The notes under the pieces: generated by a model
Databases searched by the model: none
Told to the model about the DNA's origin: nothing
What the model saw: only the letters and a program-made list of their open reading frames with translations
Translations under genes and position numbers: made by a program
Source of the DNA: F1-60-MAGs149 sp037133755
GTDB taxonomy: Bacteria; Actinomycetota; Thermoleophilia; Gaiellales; F1-60-MAGs149
Length of the DNA stretch: 64,000 bases
Assembly (NCBI GenBank): GCA_037133755.1
Contig: JBAXNN010000006.1
Location: 1-64,000 of the forward strand
Direction: 5' to 3'
In this document: positions 17,302 through 25,279 of the stretch, in pieces
How the letters are laid out: every line of letters begins with the position of its first letter
How positions within the stretch are numbered: the stretch's first letter is position 1

Positions 17302-17385
17302 TGCGGATGAGAGGACTTGAACCTCCACGACCTTACGGCCACACGGACCTGAACCGTGCGCGTCTACCAATTCCGCCACATCCGC
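17302..17385 (-). tRNA. tRNA-Leu (anticodon CAG)
   Basis: 84-nt tRNA on the minus strand. Acceptor arms GCGGATG and CATCCGC pair fully with discriminator A; the D-arm region reads GGCGGAATTGGTAGACGC as in leucine tRNAs; the anticodon loop TTCAGGT gives CAG; a long class II variable arm follows; the T-arm is GGTTCAAGTCC. CCA is not encoded. It lies between the Sua5 stop and the class V aminotransferase stop. Confidence 0.96.
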
Positions 17386-17424
17386 GGGAGGCCGCAGCGT
17401 AGCGCCTCTGGCGCGAGCGCCGCG

Positions 17425-18654
17425 TCACCCGAGCTCGCCGAGGGCGGCGACCAGACGATCGACTTCCTCCGGCGTTGTGTAATGCAGGAACCCGACGCGG
17501 ATCGCGCCGCCGGTCTCCTCCAACCCGAGCGCAATGCTGGCCGACAAGGCGTAGAAATTGCCGTCCCAGACGGCGATCCCCCGCTGCGCCAACCGTTGAG
17601 CGACCTCCGCGGGATGCGCCCCGTCTACGGTGAAGCTGAACGTGGCGACGCGATCGGCAAAGCGGGCGGGATCGGTCAGGCCGTAGACCGTGAGGTGCTC
17701 CATCCCCTCCACGCCCGCCCAGAAGCGCAGTGCGAGGGCGTCCTCGTGCTCGCGAATGCGCTCGTAGGCACTATCAAGCCGCTCGCTGCGCGTGCTGCCG
17801 GTGCCCAGCGAGGCGAGGTACTCCACGGCAGCCGTCATGCCCGCCATCGCCTCATGCGACTGCGTGCCCGTCTCAAAGCGATGCCCGGCCGGTGTCTCGT
17901 CGGCCGGACGCACACGGTCAGCGGGCCACGATGCGGCCAGATCGTGACGAATCGCCGCCACGCCGAGGTGCGGACCGAACCACTTGTAAGGAGACGTGAA
18001 CAACACGTCGATGCCCATCTGCTCGCGGTTGAGGCGGCGATGGGGCGCGTAGTGCACGCCGTCCGCCCAGGCGAGCGCTCCAACCGAATGCGCGTGGCGG
18101 GCAATCTCCCGGAACGGCGTGACCGTACCCACGTGATTCGACGCGAGCGTGAACGCCACGACCTTGGTGCGTGGAGACAACAGACTCTCGAGATGATGGA
18201 GATCCAGCGTGCCGTCGTTGCGATGCAACCGAGCCTGCCGCACGATCAAGCCGTGGTCGTCGGCGACCTGGAGCCATTGCGACACGTTCGAATCGTGGTC
18301 GAGCTCGGTGGTGATGATCTCGTCGCCCGCCTCGAACGTCCGTGCTGCGGCATGAGCGAGCAGGTACTGGAGCGTCGTGGTGTTCGCGCCGAACGCAATC
18401 TCGTCGACCTGCGAACCCATGAAGTCCGCCGCCGCACGGCGCGACTCCTCGATGCCGGCATCGGACTCCACCGACGTGGCGAACGGCCCACCGCAGTTTG
18501 CGTTGGCGTGCAGGAGCGAGTGCGTCATCGCGTCCGCCACGACCTGCGGCACCTGCGACCCGCCAGGGCCGTCGAAGTACATGTACGGCTGGCCGTCCAC
18601 GCTCCGGGCAAGGGCGGGGAACTGCGCTCGGACTGCGGTCACGTCAAGGCTCAT
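17425..18654 (-). CDS. Cysteine desulfurase-like class V aminotransferase
   Basis: PLP-dependent class V aminotransferase of the cysteine desulfurase-like group, 409 residues. The cofactor lysine is in TSPYKWFGPHLG (Lys224); ELDHDSNVSQW and WADGVHYAPH provide the usual PLP phosphate and ring contacts. The N-terminus FDGPGGSQVP and the C-terminal IRVGFLHYTTPEEVDRLV resemble the branch seen outside isc/suf operons. No scaffold or ferredoxin genes are adjacent, so a role in Fe-S assembly is doubtful. ATG 18654 sits 6 nt after TACGGT, so it may be leaderless. Divergent from glpX with a 50-nt gap. Confidence 0.88.
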   Translation of the reverse strand: MSLDVTAVRAQFPALARSVDGQPYMYFDGPGGSQVPQVVADAMTHSLLHANANCGGPFATSVESDAGIEESRRAAADFMGSQVDEIAFGANTTTLQYLLAHAAARTFEAGDEIITTELDHDSNVSQWLQVADDHGLIVRQARLHRNDGTLDLHHLESLLSPRTKVVAFTLASNHVGTVTPFREIARHAHSVGALAWADGVHYAPHRRLNREQMGIDVLFTSPYKWFGPHLGVAAIRHDLAASWPADRVRPADETPAGHRFETGTQSHEAMAGMTAAVEYLASLGTGSTRSERLDSAYERIREHEDALALRFWAGVEGMEHLTVYGLTDPARFADRVATFSFTVDGAHPAEVAQRLAQRGIAVWDGNFYALSASIALGLEETGGAIRVGFLHYTTPEEVDRLVAALGELG

Positions 18655-18660
18655 AGGCGA

Positions 18661-18666
18661 ACCGTA
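18661..18666 (-). promoter_or_regulatory. Putative leaderless -10 element
   Basis: TACGGT on the minus strand ending 6 nt before the aminotransferase ATG at 18654; no convincing -35. Confidence 0.5.
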
Positions 18667-18691
18667 CCGCCGATTCCGGTGTCCCAGGCAC

Positions 18692-18697
18692 TAGGAT
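18692..18697 (+). promoter_or_regulatory. Putative leaderless -10 element of glpX
   Basis: TAGGAT ending 7 nt before the glpX ATG at 18705; no ribosome-binding site is present in the short leader. Confidence 0.5.
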
Positions 18698-18704
18698 CCT
18701 GTTC

Positions 18705-19688
18705 ATGTCCGAGACCCTGCCTTCCTCGCTCGCCCTCGATCTCGCCCGTGTCACGGAGGCCGGCGCCATCGCCGCCGCCCGCTGGCTGGGACGCGGAGAC
18801 AAGAACCTGGCCGACAAGGCCGCCGTCGATGCCATGCGCGACGCGCTCGAGCGCTGCCCGATTAGCGGCGTCGTCGTAATCGGTGAGGGCGAGAAGGACG
18901 AAGCGCCCATGCTGTACATCGGCGAGGAGGTGGGATCGGGTGGGCCCGCCGTGGACATTGCGGTCGATCCGCTCGAGGGCACCACGCTGACCGCAAAGGG
19001 TCAGCCAAACGCGCTCGCCACGTTTGCGATCGCACCGCGCGGCACGATGTTCAACCCTGGTCCGGCCGTGTACATGGAGAAGCTCGCCGGCGGACCGCAG
19101 ATCGCCGACCTGCTCACCCTCGACGCGCCGATCGAGGAGCTGCTCGAGTCCGTGGCCAAGCGGAAGGGCTGTCCGGTGCGCGACATCGGTGTCGTCGTGC
19201 TCGATCGCGATCGCCACATGGAGCAGATTGGTCGCATGCGCGCCGCGGGCGCCCGCGTGCGATTGATCCCCGATGGCGACGTTGCCGGCAGCCTGATGGC
19301 CGTGCGCCCGGGCACGGGTATCGATCTCCTGTGGGGTGTCGGCGGCACGCCCGAGGGCGTGCTCAGCGCCTCCGCGATCCGCAGCGTCGGTGGACGGATC
19401 ATCGGTCGGCTCTGGCCGCGTACCGACGAGGAAGCCGCAGCGATTACCGCCGCCGGCCTCGACCTCGAGCGTGTCCTCGATACCGATGATCTCGTCGGCA
19501 GCCAGGACACGTACTTCGCTGCGACGGGCGTTTCCGACGGCGACCTCGTCACCGGTGTCCGCTTCTTCGACGATCACGCCGAGACGGACACGCTCGTGCT
19601 CCGAGGCGCCTGCGGCACGCAGCGCGTCATCTCGTCGTCGATTGGGGCCGAAGCGCGGCTCAAGCACATCCCGGGTGCGGGGTACTAG
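18705..19688 (+). CDS. glpX: Class II fructose-1,6-bisphosphatase
   Basis: Gluconeogenic hydrolysis of fructose 1,6-bisphosphate. The 327-residue product has the class II signatures AAARWLGRGDKNLADKAAVD, VVIGEGEKDEAPML, DIAVDPLEGTTL (metal and phosphate site) and ATGVSDGDLVTGVRF. Length is normal. It pairs functionally with gapA/pgk and yvcK elsewhere in the window. Probably leaderless from TAGGAT. Its TAG stop overlaps the stop of the opposing crcB gene in CTAG (19685-19688). Confidence 0.96.
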   Translation: MSETLPSSLALDLARVTEAGAIAAARWLGRGDKNLADKAAVDAMRDALERCPISGVVVIGEGEKDEAPMLYIGEEVGSGGPAVDIAVDPLEGTTLTAKGQPNALATFAIAPRGTMFNPGPAVYMEKLAGGPQIADLLTLDAPIEELLESVAKRKGCPVRDIGVVVLDRDRHMEQIGRMRAAGARVRLIPDGDVAGSLMAVRPGTGIDLLWGVGGTPEGVLSASAIRSVGGRIIGRLWPRTDEEAAAITAAGLDLERVLDTDDLVGSQDTYFAATGVSDGDLVTGVRFFDDHAETDTLVLRGACGTQRVISSSIGAEARLKHIPGAGY

Positions 19689-20038
19689 AACGCTGCGCGT
19701 GTGATGGCGTAGGCCACCGCGCCGAGCACTGCGGGAAGGACCAGGGTGAGAGCGGCCTCGCGTACGCGGTTCGCGCGATTGAACGCATCGACCTCCACCA
19801 TCCACGTGGAGAACGTGGTGAAGCCTCCGAGGAGGCCGCTCCCGAGCACGAGGACGCCGATGTCGCCGCTGAGTGCCACCACGATGCCGATCGCCGCGGC
19901 GCCGGTGATATTGACCAGCGCGGTGACCATCGGCGCACCGCCCGGTACCCGCGTCTCACCCACCTGCGTCGCCCACACCCGCCCGACCGCTCCGACCCCG
20001 CCGAAGGGGATTGCCACGAGGTACCACCAGAGGCTCAT
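19685..20038 (-). CDS. crcB: Fluoride-specific channel subunit (CrcB/Fluc), second of pair
   Basis: Small four-helix fluoride channel subunit exporting F- from the cytoplasm. From ATG 20036-20038 the product is about 117 residues: FGGVGAVGRVWAT, VNITGAAAIGIVVAL, and GGFTTFSTWMVEVD, the last being the conserved TTFST motif that coordinates the central sodium and lines the pore. ATG overlaps the stop of the other crcB gene as ATGA. Two adjacent genes suggest a heterodimeric dual-topology pair, a common Gram-positive arrangement. Confidence 0.93.
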   Translation of the reverse strand: MSLWWYLVAIPFGGVGAVGRVWATQVGETRVPGGAPMVTALVNITGAAAIGIVVALSGDIGVLVLGSGLLGGFTTFSTWMVEVDAFNRANRVREAALTLVLPAVLGAVAYAITRAAF

Positions 20039-20448
20039 CCGCGGACCCGCCCAACGCGTCGGCCGAGCGCGGCGAGCGGCACACCGAGCCCGATGGTGGC
20101 CAGCAGGTAGAGCACACCGTGCTGCCAATCACCCGAACGGATGGCATCGACCGCTTCCAACTGGAGCGCACTGAACGTGGTGAACGCACCGAGGAATCCA
20201 GGCCCCCACAGGGCCCACCGATCAGCTCGCCGCAGTCGGTGTTCCTGCAGGCGTTCGAACAGCACCCCCAGCACGATGGCTCCGACGAGGTTCGCAACGA
20301 GGATGCCCCACGCGAAGGCGCCGTGCGGCAACGCCGCGCTGAGTCCGATCCGTGCTGCGGTTCCCAACATGCCGCCGACGAAGACAACGGGCAACGAGTG
20401 GCGAAGGGGCTCCCCCGCCTCGCCCGCGTCGCGAACCTCGTAGCTCAC
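20035..20448 (-). CDS. crcB: Fluoride-specific channel subunit (CrcB/Fluc), first of pair
   Basis: 137 residues, Fluc family: VVFVGGMLGTAARIGLSAAL, the conserved asparagine in LVANLVGAIVLGVLF, and GFLGAFTTFSALQLEAV with the TTFS pore motif. The first 20 residues are a hydrophilic extension (EVRDAGEAGEPLRH). Overlaps the upstream flavin reductase gene and the downstream crcB by 4 nt each. No fluoride riboswitch can be placed because there is no leader here. The pair should give the cell fluoride tolerance. Confidence 0.93.
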   Translation of the reverse strand: MSYEVRDAGEAGEPLRHSLPVVFVGGMLGTAARIGLSAALPHGAFAWGILVANLVGAIVLGVLFERLQEHRLRRADRWALWGPGFLGAFTTFSALQLEAVDAIRSGDWQHGVLYLLATIGLGVPLAALGRRVGRVRG

Positions 20449-21119
20449 TGGGCCTTGAGCGGGGCAGTCTTGATCGGCGCCTCAGCGGCGATACCCGCGA
20501 GACGCACGCGCAGCCGATCGAGCTCCGCCGTCCGATACGCGTCGTCACGGCCGTCGGCCTCGAACACCAAGAACGGGGCCATGACATCCATGGCGGCATA
20601 CCCGAACGTCCCGTGCTGCACGGGATTGAGCAATGCGTGGATATCGCCACTGCGACCGTTGGGACCGTACATCTCCTGATCACCACCAATCGCCACGACG
20701 GCGAGAGCCCGTTTGCCCTTGAGCGGACCGTCGTCATACGGGTTGTGTCCGTAGCCGACGCCGTTCGCAAAGACGCGATCGAACCAGCCCTTCATCTGGG
20801 CGGAAGGCGCAAACCACCAGAAGGGGAACACCACGACCAGAAGGTCGGCGGCCTGCAGCCGTCGGATCTGGTCGGCAACCGCTGGCGCGTACCCCGTCGT
20901 CGCGGTCGCCTCCTCCTGGGCGTACATCAGCTGCACGAGCTCTGCCGTGGGAACGACCGCGAGATCGTCGCGCGACGCCTCCGCGTGGAAGCCCTCGCGC
21001 GCCAGATCATCGAGATCCACGGACCAGCCCGCGGCCGTCAGTGCGTCGGCGGCGGTTCGAGCCATCGCTGCCGAGAAGCTGTGCTGCTCCGGATGAGCAA
21101 GGACGATCAGCGCGTGCAT
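20445..21119 (-). CDS. NAD(P)H dehydrogenase (quinone)-like flavodoxin-fold oxidoreductase
   Basis: NQO1/MdaB-type FAD- or FMN-dependent reductase, 224 residues. MHALIVLAHPEQHSFSAAM is the flavin phosphate-binding N-terminus; ADLLVVVFPFWWFAPSAQMK and GWFDRVFANGVGY are the central family motif; GGDQEMYGPNG and a C-terminal AELDRLRVRLAG helix follow. Probably two-electron reduction of quinones or related electrophiles. It overlaps the PhnD-like gene by 13 nt upstream and crcB by 4 nt downstream. Confidence 0.88.
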   Translation of the reverse strand: MHALIVLAHPEQHSFSAAMARTAADALTAAGWSVDLDDLAREGFHAEASRDDLAVVPTAELVQLMYAQEEATATTGYAPAVADQIRRLQAADLLVVVFPFWWFAPSAQMKGWFDRVFANGVGYGHNPYDDGPLKGKRALAVVAIGGDQEMYGPNGRSGDIHALLNPVQHGTFGYAAMDVMAPFLVFEADGRDDAYRTAELDRLRVRLAGIAAEAPIKTAPLKAQ

Positions 21120-21868
21120 TTGGCGGCCTCCCGATCGCAGGTTCGCGTAAGATCGTAATCCGCATCGGACATGCGCTCCAGTCGAGCCATGCGCCCCAAG
21201 GCCAACGCAGCGCGGCCGGTCTCGTCCTGGTGCAGGCGTTCGAGCACCTCCGTGAGACGCTCAGCCAACTGCGCGTCGCCACCGACCAGCACGATCGGCG
21301 GACTCGGCGATGGCCCGTACTCGGCAAGCACGGGGAGGGTTGCGAACTCCGGGGTGACCGCCAGCTCGCCGGCAAGCAGCATCGAGTCGATCGGCGCGGC
21401 GTCGGCTTCGTCTCGCAGGAGAGCCTCCATCGACAGCCGATGACCGCCCGTCGGGATGATCGAGGAAAAGCGTTCCATGGGCAGACCGCTGCCGACCGGC
21501 AGGACCCAGCCGGACATCGAGTCGCGGCTGTTGATCGCGAGCCGTTGATCGGTGAGTTCCTCGAGCGTCTTCCCAGCGAGACCAGGACGCCCGAGCAAGA
21601 GACTCAGGTAGCCAGGCCGCTGCTCCGGGGCCGCGCTGGAGACCGGCGCGACGAGTGCCCGCAGAGGAAAGCCGCGGTCGTGCGTGCGCACGTACGGCAG
21701 ACCACACAGGAACAACAGGGCCGGATCACCCCCGGCGATCGCATCCAGTTCCTCGAGATCGCCCGCGACGAGCGGACCGATCTCGATCTGTGCCCGCTCG
21801 CGAACGAGGTCGACGACGGCGGACTGATAGACCATCAGCGCATCGCCGAGAAAGGCGTACGCCCGCAT
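21107..21868 (-). CDS. PhnD-like substrate-binding protein lacking a signal peptide
   Basis: 253 residues of the PhnD/SsuA/transferrin type periplasmic-binding fold. Recognisable parts are DPALLFLCGLPYVRTHD, YLSLLLGRPGLAGKTLEELTDQRLAINSRDSMSGW and VTPEFATLPVLAEYGPSPSPPIVL, as in phosphonate-binding proteins. The N-terminus MRAYAFLGDALMVYQSAVVD has no signal peptide or lipobox, so the protein should stay in the cytoplasm. It starts 4 nt after the tiny basic protein gene and overlaps the flavin reductase by 13 nt. Ligand unknown; it may be a cytosolic enzyme or sensor on this fold. Confidence 0.78.
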   Translation of the reverse strand: MRAYAFLGDALMVYQSAVVDLVRERAQIEIGPLVAGDLEELDAIAGGDPALLFLCGLPYVRTHDRGFPLRALVAPVSSAAPEQRPGYLSLLLGRPGLAGKTLEELTDQRLAINSRDSMSGWVLPVGSGLPMERFSSIIPTGGHRLSMEALLRDEADAAPIDSMLLAGELAVTPEFATLPVLAEYGPSPSPPIVLVGGDAQLAERLTEVLERLHQDETGRAALALGRMARLERMSDADYDLTRTCDREAAKCTR

Positions 21869-21872
21869 GGAT

Positions 21873-21968
21873 CTAGCGTGCGCGACGCGCGTTACGGCGA
21901 CGAACGATCTTGCGGACGCGGTGCGCGAGGGGCGACTTGTGCTTCTTGCTCTTCTTGGTCTTGGCCAT
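21873..21968 (-). CDS. 31-residue strongly basic protein
   Basis: ATG 21966-21968 to TAG 21873-21875 encodes MAKTKKSKKHKSPLAHRV followed by RKIVRRRNARRAR: about 19 Lys/Arg/His residues of 31 and no acidic residue. A GGAG site lies 6 nt upstream. Very small, all-basic proteins of this kind in actinomycetes include ribosome-bound proteins (bL37, bS22), but the sequence does not match one I can name. It is the first gene of the PhnD-like / flavin reductase / crcB operon, 46 nt after the dapA stop. Confidence 0.65.
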   Translation of the reverse strand: MAKTKKSKKHKSPLAHRVRKIVRRRNARRAR

Positions 21969-22014
21969 GACGTTCTCCGACTGCTTGCTGACGTTGAGGA
22001 GATGCTACCGGGCT

Positions 22015-22902
22015 TCAGCTGATCAGGCCGCGGGCCACGAGCTCGGCGCGCACGATGGCGCGCTCCTCGTCGGTCGCGTTGACCAGCGGCAGACGCAGAT
22101 CACCGACGTTGAACCCGAGCAGATCCATCGCCGTCTTGACCGGAATCGGGTTGACGGCGCACGACAGCGCGGTGTACGCCGACTGCAGGGCGTCGTCGAG
22201 GCGCGTGGCCTCGTCGGCATCGCCGGCATCGGCGGCGGCCTGCACGGCCGTCATCTCGGCGCCGACGATGTGCGAGGCAACGCAGATGCCGCCGGAACCA
22301 CCCAGCAGCGCAAACGGCAGTACGAGGTCGTCGTTGCCGGCGTAGAGCGCCAGTTTGTCGGCCTCCACGATCTGGCGGGCCTCGTCGAGGTCGGTGACCG
22401 CCTGCTTGACCGCAATCACCGTATCGATGCTGGCGAGGCGATCGATGTCGGCGGGCGACAGGTGCAGCACGACGCGCTGCGGGATGTTGTACAGGACGAT
22501 CGGCAGGTCGCCGGCCGCGTCGGCAATGGCGCGCGTATGCGCCTCGATACCTGCGATCGGCGGCTTGTTGTAGTACGGGGTGACAGCCAGAAAGCCCGCC
22601 ACACCCGCGAATCTGGCAGCCTGCTTGGTCAGGTGCGCAGAGTGCGCGGTGTCGTTCGAGCCCGTGCCGGAGATGACCGGTACGCGGTCGCCGACGGCGC
22701 CGGCAACAGCCTCCGTCAGCGCGAGCTTCTCGTCGTCGGTCAGGGTGGAGGCCTCGCCCGTCGTGCCGTGCACGACCAAGCCCTCCGAGCCGTTGGCGAT
22801 CAGGTGCTCGGCGAGGCGCACCGCCTCGTCAAGGTCAATTGATCCGTCCGCCGCGAACGGCGTCACCATCGCTGTCAGAATCCGGCCGATCGGCGCCTGC
22901 AT
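22015..22902 (-). CDS. dapA: 4-hydroxy-tetrahydrodipicolinate synthase
   Basis: Condenses pyruvate with aspartate semialdehyde in lysine and diaminopimelate synthesis. ATG 22900-22902 with GGGAG upstream gives MQAPIGRILTAMVTPFAADG, 295 residues. The pyruvate Schiff-base lysine is Lys166 (TVIAVKQAV) and the catalytic tyrosine Tyr138 (LPIVLYNIPQR), 28 residues apart as in E. coli (133/161). VHGTTGEASTLTDDEK is the substrate loop. dapB lies 2 kb away beyond the permease, on the same strand but in another operon. Confidence 0.95.
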   Translation of the reverse strand: MQAPIGRILTAMVTPFAADGSIDLDEAVRLAEHLIANGSEGLVVHGTTGEASTLTDDEKLALTEAVAGAVGDRVPVISGTGSNDTAHSAHLTKQAARFAGVAGFLAVTPYYNKPPIAGIEAHTRAIADAAGDLPIVLYNIPQRVVLHLSPADIDRLASIDTVIAVKQAVTDLDEARQIVEADKLALYAGNDDLVLPFALLGGSGGICVASHIVGAEMTAVQAAADAGDADEATRLDDALQSAYTALSCAVNPIPVKTAMDLLGFNVGDLRLPLVNATDEERAIVRAELVARGLIS

Positions 22903-23009
22903 GTCGTGCTCCCTATTGAGGTCGCGGAAGCATACCCGCAACCGCCTCTGGGAATCCGTCATCCCATCTGCCACACTGGTGAGGTTCCACGGGAGAGGAG
23001 CTACGGCAC

Positions 23010-24545
23010 ATGGCCACCGAGTTCATTGGTCGAGAAGACCTGATCACATCCGCTGCGCTCGAGGAGAAGGCGAAACTGCGCAAGCATTTCAGCCGCTTTG
23101 ACATCTTCTTCTTCTTGATCTGCACGATCGTCGGCGTCGACACGCTGGGCCAAGTCGCGCAGAACGGCGCTCAGGGCTTCCTCTGGCTGATCTTCTTGGC
23201 GGTTTTCTTCTTCATCCCGTATGGGCTGCTGACGGCCGAGCTCGGGGCGGCATTCACCGAGGAGGGGGGCGCGTATATCTGGACGCGCATGGCTTGGGGA
23301 CGTCTCGCCGCCGGCATCAACGCCATCTTCTACTGGTTCTCGAATCCTGTCTGGATTGGCGCCACGCTCGCATTGTTGAGCATCGCTGCGATCCAGACCT
23401 ACATCTGGCACTTCGAGGACGCAAGCTGGGCCTACTACCTCGTGGGTCTGGTCTACATCTGGTTCTCCGTGTGGTCGGCGATCCTCTCCTTCGGCGTCGG
23501 CAAGTGGATTCCGACGATCGGTGCCTTCTGCCGCATTGCTGTGATCGGACTGTTCTCGATCACGACCGTGATCTACGCAGTGGAGTACGGCGTGCACTTT
23601 CCGGCCGTCGGCGACTTTACCCCGAGCTGGGGGGCATTCGTGGCGCTCGTCCCGCTGCTGTTCTTCAATTTTGTCGGTTTCGAGTTGCCGAGCGCAGCCG
23701 GTGACGAGATGAAGAACCCGCAGAAAGACGTCCCGTTCACGGTGATCCGTGCACTGATCGTGTCGATTCTCCTCTACGGCCTGCCCGTGCTCGCCATCAT
23801 CAGCGTTGTCCCCGCCGACCAGATCAAGGGCAACGGCGTGTCGGCCTTCCTCGACGCTGTTGACACCGTATTCACGGTCTACGGTGGCGCAGGCGATGTG
23901 CTGGTCAAGGTCGCAGTCGTGATGTTTATTCTCGCCGTCGTCTCGAGTGCGAGCACGTGGTTGATGGGCTCAGACCGCTCCCAGGCAATTGCGTGCATCG
24001 ATGGCACGGGGCCCGTGTGGCTCGGCCGCTTCTCGTCCAAGTGGGGTACGCCACTCAACGTGAACCTCATCTCAGGGATCCTCTCGACCATCGTCTTCGT
24101 GGCGGCATCGGTTATCGGTTCGGGCAGCGCGGCCAACGCCTTCAACGTGATGATCGGCATCGTGCTGCTCTTCACGACGATCAGTTACATCGTGATCTTC
24201 CCGGCGTTCATCAAACTTCGGAGGAGCCATGGACGCGTCAACCGTCCGTACAAGGTTCCCGGGGGGATGGCAGGTGTCTGGGTGTGTGGTCTCCTAACGA
24301 CCTTCTGGGCCGTCGTCGCAACCCTCGCGGGCATTTTCCCTGGTCTCCTTGCCGACGGGGTCGTTCTCAGCGACGCATGGCTGCCTGAGGGCGTGACGCG
24401 CTCGCAGTACACGGCCTATGCCTTTATCGCCATCGGTATCACACTCGCCGTTGGCATCCTGTTCTACCTGCTCGGCGCCAAAACCCGCGCCACGCTGGTA
24501 CGGGATCCCGAGCTCAACCTGCAGGGCACGACCTCAGGCGACTGA
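23010..24545 (+). CDS. APC-family amino acid permease
   Basis: Amino acid-polyamine-organocation transporter, 511 residues, about twelve membrane helices. The first helix FFFLICTIVGVDTLGQVAQNG carries the unwound glycine region typical of the fold; FTEEGGAYIWTRMAWGR and FVGFELPSAAGDEMKNPQKDVP are hallmark APC motifs. The last 25 residues are hydrophilic. A GAGAGGAG ribosome-binding site precedes ATG 23010. Divergent from dapA (107-nt gap with no gene) and convergent with dapB. Substrate unknown; a glutamate or amine substrate would suit the neighbourhood but this is inference. Confidence 0.9.
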   Translation: MATEFIGREDLITSAALEEKAKLRKHFSRFDIFFFLICTIVGVDTLGQVAQNGAQGFLWLIFLAVFFFIPYGLLTAELGAAFTEEGGAYIWTRMAWGRLAAGINAIFYWFSNPVWIGATLALLSIAAIQTYIWHFEDASWAYYLVGLVYIWFSVWSAILSFGVGKWIPTIGAFCRIAVIGLFSITTVIYAVEYGVHFPAVGDFTPSWGAFVALVPLLFFNFVGFELPSAAGDEMKNPQKDVPFTVIRALIVSILLYGLPVLAIISVVPADQIKGNGVSAFLDAVDTVFTVYGGAGDVLVKVAVVMFILAVVSSASTWLMGSDRSQAIACIDGTGPVWLGRFSSKWGTPLNVNLISGILSTIVFVAASVIGSGSAANAFNVMIGIVLLFTTISYIVIFPAFIKLRRSHGRVNRPYKVPGGMAGVWVCGLLTTFWAVVATLAGIFPGLLADGVVLSDAWLPEGVTRSQYTAYAFIAIGITLAVGILFYLLGAKTRATLVRDPELNLQGTTSGD

Positions 24546-24583
24546 TCATGCTGCTCCGCTTCGCGCTTCGGCACGGAGGAACC

Positions 24584-25279
24584 TCAGTCGAGGATGTGCT
24601 CGAGCCCAACGTGCAGGCCCGGCGCCAGGGTGCCGATACGGCGGAGCGCCAGCAGCGCACCGGGCACGAAGGCCTCCCGGCTCAATGTGACATTACGCAG
24701 TTCTAGCGTCTGAGCTGCGGCGCCAAAAATCACGCTCTGGTTGGCAACCACGCCGTCGATCCGGAGCGAGGCAATTTCGGGGCGGTGACCGGAGACCGCC
24801 TCGATCATGTCGGCGGTTCGCAGCGCGGTGCCGCTCGGGCGATCGACCTTGGCCGGATTGTGTTCCTCAACGATCGCGCACTGTTCGAGCACTTTGGCGG
24901 CCTCGGCGGCGAAGCGCATCATCAGCACGGCGGTGATGGCGAAGTTGGGCACGTACAGAACGGGCGCGCCAGCGGCAAGAGCAGCCGTGTGAATTCGCCC
25001 CTCCCCTGCTTCTCCCAGACCTGTGGTACCGAGCACAACGGGGATTCCAGCAGCGATCGCGGCGAGGGTGTGCGCTTCGCCCGCTTCGGGAGACGTCACA
25101 TCGACGAGGACGTCGGCCTGCGCGGCAGACACCGCGTCGGCGACCGAGGTGAAGCCATCGCCGCCGGTCAACGAGCGCGCCACCCGGCCCGCCAACGTCA
25201 GGTCACCGGCGGCTGCGATCGCAGCACAGATCGGCGCACCGAGCTTGCCCGTTGCGCCGCTCACGAGAACACGGGTCAT
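24584..25279 (-). CDS. dapB: 4-hydroxy-tetrahydrodipicolinate reductase
   Basis: NAD(P)H-dependent reduction step after DapA. MTRVLVSGATGKLGAPICAA is the Rossmann start; VLVDVTSPEAG, VLGTTGL and VPNFAITAVLMMRF follow family order; the catalytic region is EEHNPAKVDRPSGTA, keeping the first histidine and the lysine of HHxxKxDxPSGTA with Asn at the second His position. 231 residues, slightly shorter than E. coli. It overlaps the M16 peptidase stop by 4 nt and closes the rpsO-pnp-M16-dapB operon. Confidence 0.93.
   Translation of the reverse strand: MTRVLVSGATGKLGAPICAAIAAAGDLTLAGRVARSLTGGDGFTSVADAVSAAQADVLVDVTSPEAGEAHTLAAIAAGIPVVLGTTGLGEAGEGRIHTAALAAGAPVLYVPNFAITAVLMMRFAAEAAKVLEQCAIVEEHNPAKVDRPSGTALRTADMIEAVSGHRPEIASLRIDGVVANQSVIFGAAAQTLELRNVTLSREAFVPGALLALRRIGTLAPGLHVGLEHILD

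Noticed and set aside
17302..17385. tRNA-Leu as an integration site for a genomic island
   Set aside because: No integrase and no repeated tRNA 3' end were seen nearby; flanking genes are housekeeping.
20449..21200. Fluoride riboswitch before crcB
   Set aside because: Both crcB genes and the upstream genes overlap, leaving no leader in which the aptamer could fold.
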